6,492 nt of DNA from Sphingomonadaceae bacterium (GTDB taxonomy: Bacteria > Pseudomonadota > Alphaproteobacteria > Sphingomonadales > Sphingomonadaceae). The notes under the pieces were generated by a model. That model was given only the letters and a program-made list of their open reading frames with translations. It did no database searches and had not been told where the DNA came from. Both the position numbers and the translations under genes were made by a program. The stretch is taken from positions 1 to 6,492 of the forward strand of contig JAFARM010000391.1 in assembly GCA_019245455.1 (NCBI GenBank). Reading direction: 5' to 3'. Of the stretch, positions 1-5,993 are shown in pieces (the first letter of the stretch is position 1; every line of letters begins with the position of its first letter).

Positions 1-12
1 TGAGGAGCTGGG

Positions 13-30
13 TCCCCGCTTTCGCGGGGA
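13..30. repeat. REP-like short palindrome
   Basis: A perfect 7-base stem, TCCCCGC (13-19) with GCGGGGA (24-30), closes a TTTC loop and is followed by TGACA. The arrangement TCCCCGC-TTTC-GCGGGGA-TGAC resembles a short palindrome I recall as very common between genes of sphingomonads and some other Proteobacteria. Only one copy is in this window, so repetitiveness cannot be shown here. It could also act as a weak transcription-end or mRNA-stabilising hairpin for a gene to the left, but it has no T-run. Confidence 0.6.
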
Positions 31-46
31 TGACAGCCTCGGCCTT

Positions 47-1873
47 ATGACCCCGCCCTCGCCCCTCGCCGACCGCGCCGACGCGGCGACGAACCTCGCG
101 CTCTACTTCTTCGACCAGGCCGAACGGTACGGCGAGGACCCGTTCCTCTGGGCCAAGGCCGGCGGCGCGTGGCAGCCGCGGTCGTGGCGCGCGGTCGCCG
201 AGGACGTCTCGCGCCTCGCCCGCGCCCTCGGTGCCCACGGCATCCGCCGCGGCGACCGCGTGGTGCTGGTCAGCGAGAACCGGCCCGAATGGTGCATCGC
301 CGACCTCGCCATCATGGCCGCCGGCGCGATCACGGTGCCGGCCTACACGACCAACGGCGAGGCCGACCACGCCCACGTCCTGACCGACAGTGGCGCGGTC
401 GCGGCGATCGTCTCGACGACCAAGCTCGCCGCGACCCTGCTCCCCGCCGTCGCCGGGGCCGACGCCTGTCGCCTGGTCATCGCCATCGAGCCGCTGCGCG
501 TCGCCCAGGCGTCGGGGACGCGGATCGTCGAGTGGGCGGCGCTGATGGCGAGCCAACGCGCCGACGTCGCCGCCACCCGCGCGCAGATCACCGCCGGCCG
601 CGCCGACCTCGCCTGCCTGATCTACACCAGCGGCACCGGCGGCACGCCGCGCGGGGTCAAGCAGCACCACGGCGCGATCCTGCAGAACGTCGCGGCGGCG
701 TGCGAGATCATCGAGCAGGACTTCGTGGCCACCGAGGGGCGCGACAGCTTCCTGTCGTTCCTGCCCCTGAGCCACGCCTATGAGCACACCTGCGGTCAGT
801 TCACCGCCATCGGGCTCGGCGCGTCGATCCATTATGCGGAAGGGTTGGACAAGCTCGCCGCCAACATGGAGGAGGTGCGCCCGACGATCATGGTCGTCGT
901 GCCGCGCCTGTTCGAGGTGCTGCGCCAGCGGATCGGCAAGGGCATCGAGAAGCAGGGGGGTGCCGCGATCACCCTGTTCAACGCGGCGCTGCGGCTGGGG
1001 CGGAAGCGGTATGAGCGCGGCGGCACCTTGCCGCTCGCCGACCGGGCGTACGACCTGGTCCTCGACCGCACCATCCGGCGGCGGGTGCAGCAACGCTTCG
1101 GGGGTAGGTTGAAGACGTTGGTGTCGGGCGGCGCGCCGCTCAACCCCGACGTCGGCCTGTTCTTTGCAGCACTCGGCCTGACCTTGTGCCAGGGATACGG
1201 CCAGACCGAGGCCGGCCCGCTCATCAGCTGCAACCGGCCGCGCGCCAAGATCAAGATGCACAGCGTCGGCCCGGCGCTGCGCGGCACCACGGTCCGCATC
1301 GCCGCCGACGGCGAGATCTGCGTTCGGGGCGAGCTGGTCATGGACGGCTATTGGAAGAACGACGTCGACAGCCACCGCGCGCTGCAGGACGGCTGGCTTT
1401 TGACCGGCGACATCGGCCGCATCGACGCCGACGGCCACCTCGTCATCACCGACCGCAAGAAGGACATATTGGTCAACGACAAGGGCGACAACATTTCGCC
1501 GGCGCGCGTCGAGGGGATGCTGACGCTCCAGCCCGAGATCGCCCAGGCGATGGTCCACGGTGATCGGCGACCCTACCTCGTCGGGCTGGTCGTGCCCGAT
1601 GCCGAGTGGGCGCTGTGCTGGGCGCATGACCGCGGAATGCCCGCCGACCTCGCCCGCCTGCGCGATGAACCCGAGTTCGTCCGCGCGGTGATGACGGCGG
1701 TCGACCGGGTCAACGCGCGCGTCGGCGCGCACGAGAAGGTCCGCCGCATCGCCGTCGCCGATGACCCGTTCAGCGTCGACAATGGCGAGATGACGCCGTC
1801 GCTCAAGATCCGCCGCCATAGGCTCGAGGCGCGCTACGGCGCGCGCCTCGATGCGCTGTACCGCAGCGGCTAG
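47..1873 (+). CDS. AMP-forming long-chain fatty-acid-CoA ligase (FadD/FadD15-like)
   Basis: This 608-residue protein probably activates fatty acids: acid + ATP + CoA gives acyl-CoA + AMP + PPi, through an acyl-adenylate, feeding beta-oxidation or lipid synthesis in the cytoplasm. The length fits full-length long-chain ligases of the ANL superfamily. The motifs appear in order. The phosphate-binding loop is YTSGTGGTPRGVK (193-205). The adenine-site motif is YGQTE (384-388). TGD (453-455) supplies the ribose-binding Asp, and DRKKDI (469-474) is the hinge. The catalytic Lys is K587 in TPSLK. No signal peptide or membrane segment is evident. Two departures from the textbook motifs stand out: GTGG for GTTG in the loop, and NDKGDNISP where many relatives have GGKNISP. 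The conserved N-terminal TNLALYFF supports the start, yet no Shine-Dalgarno precedes it. The gene converges on the LysR gene 59 bases away. Substrate chain length cannot be read from sequence. Confidence 0.93.
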   Translation: MTPPSPLADRADAATNLALYFFDQAERYGEDPFLWAKAGGAWQPRSWRAVAEDVSRLARALGAHGIRRGDRVVLVSENRPEWCIADLAIMAAGAITVPAYTTNGEADHAHVLTDSGAVAAIVSTTKLAATLLPAVAGADACRLVIAIEPLRVAQASGTRIVEWAALMASQRADVAATRAQITAGRADLACLIYTSGTGGTPRGVKQHHGAILQNVAAACEIIEQDFVATEGRDSFLSFLPLSHAYEHTCGQFTAIGLGASIHYAEGLDKLAANMEEVRPTIMVVVPRLFEVLRQRIGKGIEKQGGAAITLFNAALRLGRKRYERGGTLPLADRAYDLVLDRTIRRRVQQRFGGRLKTLVSGGAPLNPDVGLFFAALGLTLCQGYGQTEAGPLISCNRPRAKIKMHSVGPALRGTTVRIAADGEICVRGELVMDGYWKNDVDSHRALQDGWLLTGDIGRIDADGHLVITDRKKDILVNDKGDNISPARVEGMLTLQPEIAQAMVHGDRRPYLVGLVVPDAEWALCWAHDRGMPADLARLRDEPEFVRAVMTAVDRVNARVGAHEKVRRIAVADDPFSVDNGEMTPSLKIRRHRLEARYGARLDALYRSG

Positions 1874-1887
1874 ATCCGCTCGATTTC

Positions 1888-1906
1888 GGCCGCCCTCAGC
1901 CCGGCC
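1888..1906. terminator. Weak stem-loop between convergent genes
   Basis: The 59-base gap between the ligase stop and the LysR stop contains GGCCG (1888-1892) pairing with CGGCC (1902-1906) around a 9-base loop. It sits where a bidirectional terminator would be expected, but the stem is short and there is no T-run on either side. The position is suggestive and the structure is weak. Confidence 0.2.
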
Positions 1907-1932
1907 CTGATGCAAAAGACGTAACGCGGTCG

Positions 1933-2871
1933 TCAGGGATCGGCTGCCGGATCGATCGACATCGCGTCGTCGATGAAGGGGGCGATGCGCTGTCGCAGCC
2001 AGATCAGCGCTGGGTCGCTGTCGTTTGCACGGTTCCACGCGGCATGAACCGGGAAGGCGCGCACCGCGAGCGGCGGCGCGGCAGTCGCCAGGCCGAACGC
2101 GCCCGCGTAGCGCCCGGCGAGACGGCGCGGCAGGGTGGCGATCAGGTCGGTTTCGGCGACCGTGGCGAGCGCCGCCAGGAAGTACGGCACTGCCAAGACG
2201 ACGCGGCGGCGGCGTCCCAGCTTCGCCAGGCTGGCATCGACGATCCCCGACAGCGTGCCACCGGGCGACACCAGCACGTGATCGGCCGCAACATAGGCGT
2301 CGAGGTCGATCGGTTCCTGCAGCAGCGCGTGGTCAGCGCGTCCGACGACCAGATAATCCTCGTGGAACAGGGTCTGTGCCGCGCACCCCCGCCCGCGATT
2401 CCACGTGTAGCCGAGCAGCAGGTCGACCTCGCCGGCCTCCAGCGCGGCGAGCGCTGCGCCGCGGACGAGCGACTTGAAGACGAAGCGCGTCGCCTGTGCG
2501 CCCGCGCCGACGAGCAGCGGCGCGAACACCGCCGTCTCGTAATCGGTCGCTGCAATGGTGAACACGCGCGCGTCCACCGCCGGATCGAAATGCGGTGCGC
2601 GCAGCGCCCCGCGCATCAGCCGCAGCGCCTCCGCGATCGGCGCGCGCAGCGCCACCGCGCGGGGTGTCGGCCGAACGCCGTGCGCCGTGCGGATGAACAG
2701 TTCGTCGCCGAAGATGTCGCGCAGCCGGCCGACGGCGTGGCTAATGCCCGACTGCGTCAGCCCGAGCCGACGCGCCGCCGCCGACAATTTGCCGCTCGCC
2801 ATCGCCTCCTCGAAGACGAGCAGCAGCGTCGCATCGAGCCGCCTGAGTTGCGCATCGCTCAAGGGCATCAT
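1933..2871 (-). CDS. LysR-family transcriptional regulator
   Basis: This 312-residue protein has the standard LysR length and layout. The N-terminal winged helix-turn-helix (about 10-70) has its recognition region at about 29-50, with LSAAARRLGLTQSGISHAV followed by FGDELFIR. A linker helix leads to a substrate-binding-like effector domain from about 100 to the end, beginning RVFTIAATDYE, which recalls the NodD/NahR/PcaQ-like branch. Such proteins act as tetramers that bind near a divergent promoter and change DNA bending when a small molecule binds. The start has two Met codons in tandem; the first is taken. GGGAG lies 13 bases upstream, rather far for a ribosome site, so the exact start is not certain. 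The gene is divergent from the reductase/DJ-1 pair with 82 bases between, which makes those genes its likely targets, along with itself. The effector is unknown. Confidence 0.95.
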   Translation of the reverse strand: MMPLSDAQLRRLDATLLLVFEEAMASGKLSAAARRLGLTQSGISHAVGRLRDIFGDELFIRTAHGVRPTPRAVALRAPIAEALRLMRGALRAPHFDPAVDARVFTIAATDYETAVFAPLLVGAGAQATRFVFKSLVRGAALAALEAGEVDLLLGYTWNRGRGCAAQTLFHEDYLVVGRADHALLQEPIDLDAYVAADHVLVSPGGTLSGIVDASLAKLGRRRRVVLAVPYFLAALATVAETDLIATLPRRLAGRYAGAFGLATAAPPLAVRAFPVHAAWNRANDSDPALIWLRQRIAPFIDDAMSIDPAADP

Positions 2872-2897
2872 TCGCCGATTTCAACTCCCGATGCACG

Positions 2898-2926
2898 ATC
2901 TTTGCTCATACCGTAGTCGGTATCAA
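2898..2926 (-). promoter_or_regulatory. Possible sigma70-type promoter for the LysR gene
   Basis: Read on the minus strand, TTGATA (2921-2926) matches five of six bases of the -35 consensus. It is followed after exactly 17 bases by AAAGAT (2898-2903), a poor -10 match with three of six. The inverted repeat at 2908-2923 fills most of the spacer and touches the -35, so regulator binding there would block this promoter. That fits LysR autorepression, but the weak -10 leaves it tentative. Confidence 0.33.
2908..2923. promoter_or_regulatory. Inverted repeat, probable LysR operator
   Basis: ATACCG-TAGT-CGGTAT is a perfect 6-base inverted repeat with a 4-base spacer in the centre of the divergent intergenic region. 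LysR boxes are typically imperfect dyads around T-N11-A, and ATAC-N7-GTAT is a known version. Here the spacing is one base longer: ATAC-N8-GTAT, or T-N12-A. Position and symmetry support an operator for the adjacent LysR protein. It could act on both directions: the regulator's own promoter, and the reductase gene whose start lies 30 bases to the right. Confidence 0.55.
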
Positions 2927-2943
2927 CCGGGCGCGGCCACAGC

Positions 2944-2948
2944 AGGGA
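2944..2948 (+). promoter_or_regulatory. Ribosome binding site fixing the reductase start
   Basis: AGGGA lies 5 bases before the ATG at 2954. The same reading frame stays open far upstream, to 2555, but that part is antisense to the LysR gene. This site and the Rossmann-fold start MRIAMIGAG that follows show that translation begins at 2954. Confidence 0.75.
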
Positions 2949-2953
2949 ATGCG

Positions 2954-3571
2954 ATGCGGATCGCGATGATTGGCGCGGGGAAAGTCGGTCAAGCCATCGC
3001 CGGCGCGCTCCGCCGGGGTGGGCACGACATCGTCTTCGGCCTGCGGCAGCCCGACGCCGGCGCTGTCGATCAACAGCGCATTGCCGACGCGGTTCGCACA
3101 TCTGACGCGTCCGTGCTCGCGGTGCCGGTCGGCGCGGTGGGGGAGGTCGTCGCGGCCTCCGGGGGCTTCGTCGGCCGTATCGTGATCGACGCGACCAACC
3201 CGCTGGGCATCGGCGCGGACGGGCTTGGCCTGACGATGGGCTTCGACACGTCGGGGGCCGAACGGATCGCCGCGCTCGCGCCGCAGGCACGCGTCTTCAA
3301 GGCGTTCAACCAGACGGGGTTCGAGAACCTGGCCGATGCGCCGGCCTATGCCGCGGCGCCGGCGATGTTCGTCGCCGGCGACGACGCCGCCGGCAAGCGG
3401 ATGGTCATGACCCTCGTCGCCGATGCCGGCTTCGCTGCGGTCGATGCCGGTGACCTGCGCGGCGCTCGGCTGCTCGAGCCGCTCGCGATGCTGTGGATCG
3501 AACTGGCCCGCAAGCGCGGGCTGGGACCCGACTTCGCCTTTACCCTGCAGCGCAAGGAACCGAGCGCATGA
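2954..3571 (+). CDS. NAD(P)-binding, F420H2:NADP oxidoreductase-like protein
   Basis: This 205-residue single-domain Rossmann protein resembles the F420-dependent NADP oxidoreductase family (PF03807-type). It opens directly with the dinucleotide loop GAGKVG (7-12) after a first beta strand. FGLR (28-31) follows the second strand and carries an Arg that could contact the NADP 2'-phosphate. IDATNPL (78-84) and KAFNQTG (116-122) are motifs typical of this family. Members without F420 are widespread in Proteobacteria, which generally lack that cofactor, so the electron partner is probably a small carbonyl compound or is unknown. The gene is the first of a pair with the DJ-1-like gene: its TGA stop overlaps the next ATG as ATGA, implying translational coupling. 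Control by the divergent LysR protein is likely from the operator-like repeat. The protein is soluble, with no signal peptide. Family assignment is firm; the reaction is not. Confidence 0.9.
   Translation: MRIAMIGAGKVGQAIAGALRRGGHDIVFGLRQPDAGAVDQQRIADAVRTSDASVLAVPVGAVGEVVAASGGFVGRIVIDATNPLGIGADGLGLTMGFDTSGAERIAALAPQARVFKAFNQTGFENLADAPAYAAAPAMFVAGDDAAGKRMVMTLVADAGFAAVDAGDLRGARLLEPLAMLWIELARKRGLGPDFAFTLQRKEPSA
3554..3558 (+). promoter_or_regulatory. Ribosome binding site for the DJ-1-like gene
   Basis: AAGGA lies inside the end of the reductase gene, 9 bases before the ATG at 3568. It supports that start over the earlier in-frame ATG at 3493, which would lie deep in the reductase gene. The second gene thus has its own ribosome site in addition to the ATGA coupling. 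Confidence 0.65.
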
Positions 3572-4338
3572 GCCTGAAGGACCCCAACGTCGTCGCCCCG
3601 CAGCGGCGCAAGCGCGTGGCGATCGTCATCTCCAATCCTGCGGTATCGACGACCACGGGGTGGCCCGTCGGCTTCTGGTGGAGCGAACTCGCCCACCCCT
3701 ACTTCCTGCTGACCGAGAAGGGGTACGTGGTCGAGATTTTCAGCCCGGCTGGCGGAGCCTGCGTCGCCGACGCGATGAGCGATCCGCGCGATCCGTCGGG
3801 CTACTCGGCCTCCGATCTGATCAGCATGGGGTTCATCGCCACGCCGGCGCTGGCGGCACTGGTCGACACGACGCGACCCGTCGCCGAAATCGACATCGAC
3901 GCCTTCGATGCAATCGTCGTCGCCGGCGGCCAGGGACCGATGTTCAGCTTCGAGGACGCGACCGCGCTGCACGCGACGTTCGTCGCCTTCTACACGGCAG
4001 GCAAGATTGCCGCCGCCCTGTGTCACGGCGTTGCCATCCTGCGCTACGCCCGACTGCCGGGTGGTGACTATCTGGCCAAGGGCAAGACCGTGACCGGCTT
4101 CGCCAATGTCGAGGAGGACTTCGCCGACGAGGCGGTCTGGACCATGGGCCTGCTGCCCCGCGACCGCCACGTCATGCCGTGGCGGATCGAGGACGAGATG
4201 AAGCGGCTGGGCGCGAACTATGTCCAGGCGGGGCTGTGGCGCGGCTTCGCCGTGCGCGATGGCAACCTCATCACCGGCCAGCAGAATTTTTCCGGAAGCG
4301 AGACGGCGGAGGCGCTGATCCGCGCGCTCGGCGAATAG
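3568..4338 (+). CDS. Hsp31-like DJ-1/PfpI (type 1 glutamine amidotransferase-like) protein
   Basis: This 256-residue protein belongs to the Hsp31-like branch of the DJ-1/PfpI superfamily. Characterised members act as glutathione-independent glyoxalases, deglycases or holding chaperones; which applies here is unknown. The family landmarks are present. E40 in SELAHPY matches the conserved acidic residue beside the nucleophile. SPAGG is at 59-63, GGQGPMF at 120-126, and the nucleophile elbow ALCHG (150-154) gives C152 with H153. GKTVTGFANVEE (172-183) and DGNLITGQ (231-238) are also typical of this branch. One variation is GGQG where relatives usually have GGHG. No signal peptide is seen, so it should be cytoplasmic. 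It overlaps the reductase gene by four bases (ATGA), so the two are almost certainly co-transcribed; the pairing suggests defence against reactive carbonyls, which is inference. Annotation as an amidotransferase would be misleading, since no synthetase partner is present. Confidence 0.92.
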   Translation: MSLKDPNVVAPQRRKRVAIVISNPAVSTTTGWPVGFWWSELAHPYFLLTEKGYVVEIFSPAGGACVADAMSDPRDPSGYSASDLISMGFIATPALAALVDTTRPVAEIDIDAFDAIVVAGGQGPMFSFEDATALHATFVAFYTAGKIAAALCHGVAILRYARLPGGDYLAKGKTVTGFANVEEDFADEAVWTMGLLPRDRHVMPWRIEDEMKRLGANYVQAGLWRGFAVRDGNLITGQQNFSGSETAEALIRALGE

Positions 4339-4364
4339 GCGGCGGCCAGGACGACCGCGACGAA

Positions 4365-4393
4365 AGCCGGTGCACGGGGCGCCGCGACCGGCT
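4365..4393. terminator. Stem-loop between the DJ-1-like and halogenase genes
   Basis: AGCCGGT (4365-4371) pairs perfectly with ACCGGCT (4387-4393) around a 15-base GC-rich loop, in the 89-base gap. It could end or attenuate transcription from the reductase/DJ-1 pair, or form in the leader of the halogenase message. It is not followed by a T-run, so a classical intrinsic terminator is not shown. Confidence 0.3.
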
Positions 4394-4413
4394 AGACCGC
4401 GGATACGGACATC

Positions 4414-4420
4414 GGGGAGG
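4414..4420 (+). promoter_or_regulatory. Ribosome binding site fixing the halogenase start
   Basis: GGGGAGG stands 7 bases before the ATG at 4428, a strong and well spaced Shine-Dalgarno. The reading frame is open back to 4179, but that part overlaps the DJ-1-like gene in another frame. This site, together with the flavin-binding motif 13 residues after the ATG, settles the start. Confidence 0.8.
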
Positions 4421-4427
4421 TCGAGCG

Positions 4428-5942
4428 ATGGAGAAACGCCGCATCGGGTCGGTCGTCGTCCTGGGCGGCGGCACGGCGGGATGGATGGCGGCGGCGGCAC
4501 TCGCCAAGGTGTTCGGCCGCCGGCTTACGGTGACGCTCGTTGAATCGGACGCGATCGGCATCGTCGGCGTCGGCGAAGCGACGATCCCGACGATCCACTG
4601 GTTCAACGAGCTGATCGGTCTCGACGAGGCCGCCTTTGTCCGCGAGACGAAAGCCAGCTTCAAACTGGGCATCGAATTCGTCGGCTGGGACCGCGTCGGC
4701 GACCACTATTTCCACCCGTTCGGCACCTACGGCGTGCCGCTGCCGGGCGTTCCGTTCCACCACCGCTGGCTGAAGGCGCGCGCGGAAGGCTATGGCCGCG
4801 ACCTGGCGGCATTCAGCCTGGCGACGCGGCTCGCCGCCGCGGGGCGCTTCAGCCGCCCGTCGGGCGACGCGCGCTCGATCCTGTCGACGCTCGGCTACGC
4901 CTATCACTTCGACGCGAGCCTCTACGCCCGCCACCTGCGCGCGCTCGCCGAGGCGGCGGGCGTCGTCCGCGTCGAAGGTAGGGTCGCCCATGTCGAGCAG
5001 GACGGGGCGAGCGGCTTCGTCACCGCCCTCGTCACCGATCGCGGCGAGCGGATCGCCGGCGAGCTGTTCGTCGACGCCTCGGGCTTCCGCGGGCTGCTGA
5101 TCGAGGAAACGCTCGCCTGCGGCTACGACGACTGGTCGCACTGTCTGCCGTGCGACCGTGCCGTCGCCGTGCCGTCGGCGAACGTCGCGTCGCCGGCCCC
5201 CTTCACCCGCGCGACGGCCCGCGCCGCGGGCTGGCAGTGGCGCATCCCGCTGCAGCACCGCACGGGCAACGGCTATGTCTATTCGAGCGCCTTCGTCGAT
5301 GACGACACGGCCCAGGCGACGCTGCTGGCGAACCTGGAGGGCGAGCCGCTGGCCGAGCCGCGCGTGATCCGTTTCCGTACCGGCCGGCGGCGGCGGGTGT
5401 GGGACCGCAACGTCGTCGCCGTCGGCCTTGCCTCGGGCTTTCTCGAGCCGCTCGAATCGACCAGCATCCATCTGATCCAGAGCGGCATCGCCAAATTGCT
5501 GTCGCTGTTCCCCGACACCGACTGCGACCCGCGGCTGGCGGCGCGGTTCAACGCCGTGTTCGCCGCCGACATGGACAATATCAAGGACTTCCTGATCCTC
5601 CACTATCACGCCACGCGCGATCGGCAGGACCCGCTGTGGCAGCATACCCGCCACATGGCCCTGCCCGACAGCCTGGTCGCCAAGGAGGAGCATTTCCGCC
5701 GATCGGGCCGGCTGGTGCTGGAGACCGACGAGCTGTTCCGCGACGCGAGCTGGCTCGCCGTCCTGCGCGGCCAGGGCATCGACGCGGAAGGCTATTCGCC
5801 GGCGGCCGACACCCTCGATCCCGCCGCCAACCGCGCCCTGCTCGAGCAGGTCGAGGCGGTGATCGGGCGGGCCGTACCGACGCTGCCGACGCACGCTGCC
5901 GCGATCGCGGCGGCGGTCGGCGGGCACAGCGCCGCTGCCTGA
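4428..5942 (+). CDS. Flavin-dependent tryptophan-halogenase-family protein
   Basis: This 504-residue protein matches the length of tryptophan halogenases (PF04820; PrnA and RebH are a little over 500). These enzymes use FADH2, O2 and chloride or bromide to make HOX, which travels through a tunnel to the active-site Lys. The FAD motif GGGTAGW is at 13-19 and the second flavin motif VGVGEATIP at 46-54. The catalytic Lys is K79 in SFKLGI, the same number as in PrnA and RebH. The family signature WQWRIP is at 269-274, and PLESTS has E343, matching the PrnA catalytic Glu. All key residues are therefore kept. The substrate is unknown. The protein most resembles the halogenase-like proteins of sphingomonads, caulobacters and xanthomonads (the BrvH type), often found near TonB receptors and sugar-use genes. 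No flavin reductase or natural-product genes adjoin it. It may be read from its own promoter or through from the upstream pair. It is soluble, with an Ala-rich C-terminus. Confidence 0.93.
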   Translation: MEKRRIGSVVVLGGGTAGWMAAAALAKVFGRRLTVTLVESDAIGIVGVGEATIPTIHWFNELIGLDEAAFVRETKASFKLGIEFVGWDRVGDHYFHPFGTYGVPLPGVPFHHRWLKARAEGYGRDLAAFSLATRLAAAGRFSRPSGDARSILSTLGYAYHFDASLYARHLRALAEAAGVVRVEGRVAHVEQDGASGFVTALVTDRGERIAGELFVDASGFRGLLIEETLACGYDDWSHCLPCDRAVAVPSANVASPAPFTRATARAAGWQWRIPLQHRTGNGYVYSSAFVDDDTAQATLLANLEGEPLAEPRVIRFRTGRRRRVWDRNVVAVGLASGFLEPLESTSIHLIQSGIAKLLSLFPDTDCDPRLAARFNAVFAADMDNIKDFLILHYHATRDRQDPLWQHTRHMALPDSLVAKEEHFRRSGRLVLETDELFRDASWLAVLRGQGIDAEGYSPAADTLDPAANRALLEQVEAVIGRAVPTLPTHAAAIAAAVGGHSAAA

Positions 5943-5951
5943 ACGTCCTTT

Positions 5952-5993
5952 CGCGGCGCGCGTCGGGTCGACGGTCGGCGCGCGTCTGCCGCG
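5952..5993. terminator. GC-rich bipartite stem-loop at a convergent gene end
   Basis: The 51-base gap between the halogenase stop and the facing gene's stop holds CGCGGC (5952-5957) pairing with GCCGCG (5988-5993). GCGCG (5958-5962) can then pair with CGCGC (5979-5983), leaving a small bulge. The element also contains a 10-base direct repeat GGCGCGCGTC (5955-5964 and 5977-5986). It may stop transcription from both sides, but it lacks a T-run. Confidence 0.3.

Noticed and set aside
30..50. Six-codon mini-ORF ATG ACA GCC TCG GCC TTA TGA as a leader peptide
   Set aside because: Its ATG is part of the common palindrome tail (GGGGATGAC) and no ribosome site precedes it. The wider open frame is reported as a finding instead.
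2044..2916. 290-codon plus-strand open frame opposite the LysR gene
   Set aside because: It is the antisense shadow of the LysR gene, with biased Arg/Gln/Ala composition and no domain.
2555..2953. N-terminal extension of the reductase frame
   Set aside because: The extension is antisense to the LysR gene and its promoter region. The Rossmann fold begins at the ATG at 2954, which has a good ribosome site.
4179..4427. N-terminal extension of the halogenase frame
   Set aside because: It overlaps the DJ-1-like gene in another frame and is Arg-rich nonsense. The strong Shine-Dalgarno and the flavin motif place the start at 4428.
3346..4500. 384-codon minus-strand open frame across the DJ-1-like gene
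   Set aside because: It spans two well-supported plus-strand genes and their gap, has no family motif, and has the composition of a shadow frame.
4392..5927. 511-codon open frame antisense to the halogenase gene
   Set aside because: It mirrors the halogenase gene and reads as Arg/Ala/Gly/Val-rich low-complexity protein with no recognisable motif. Long antisense frames are expected in very GC-rich coding DNA.
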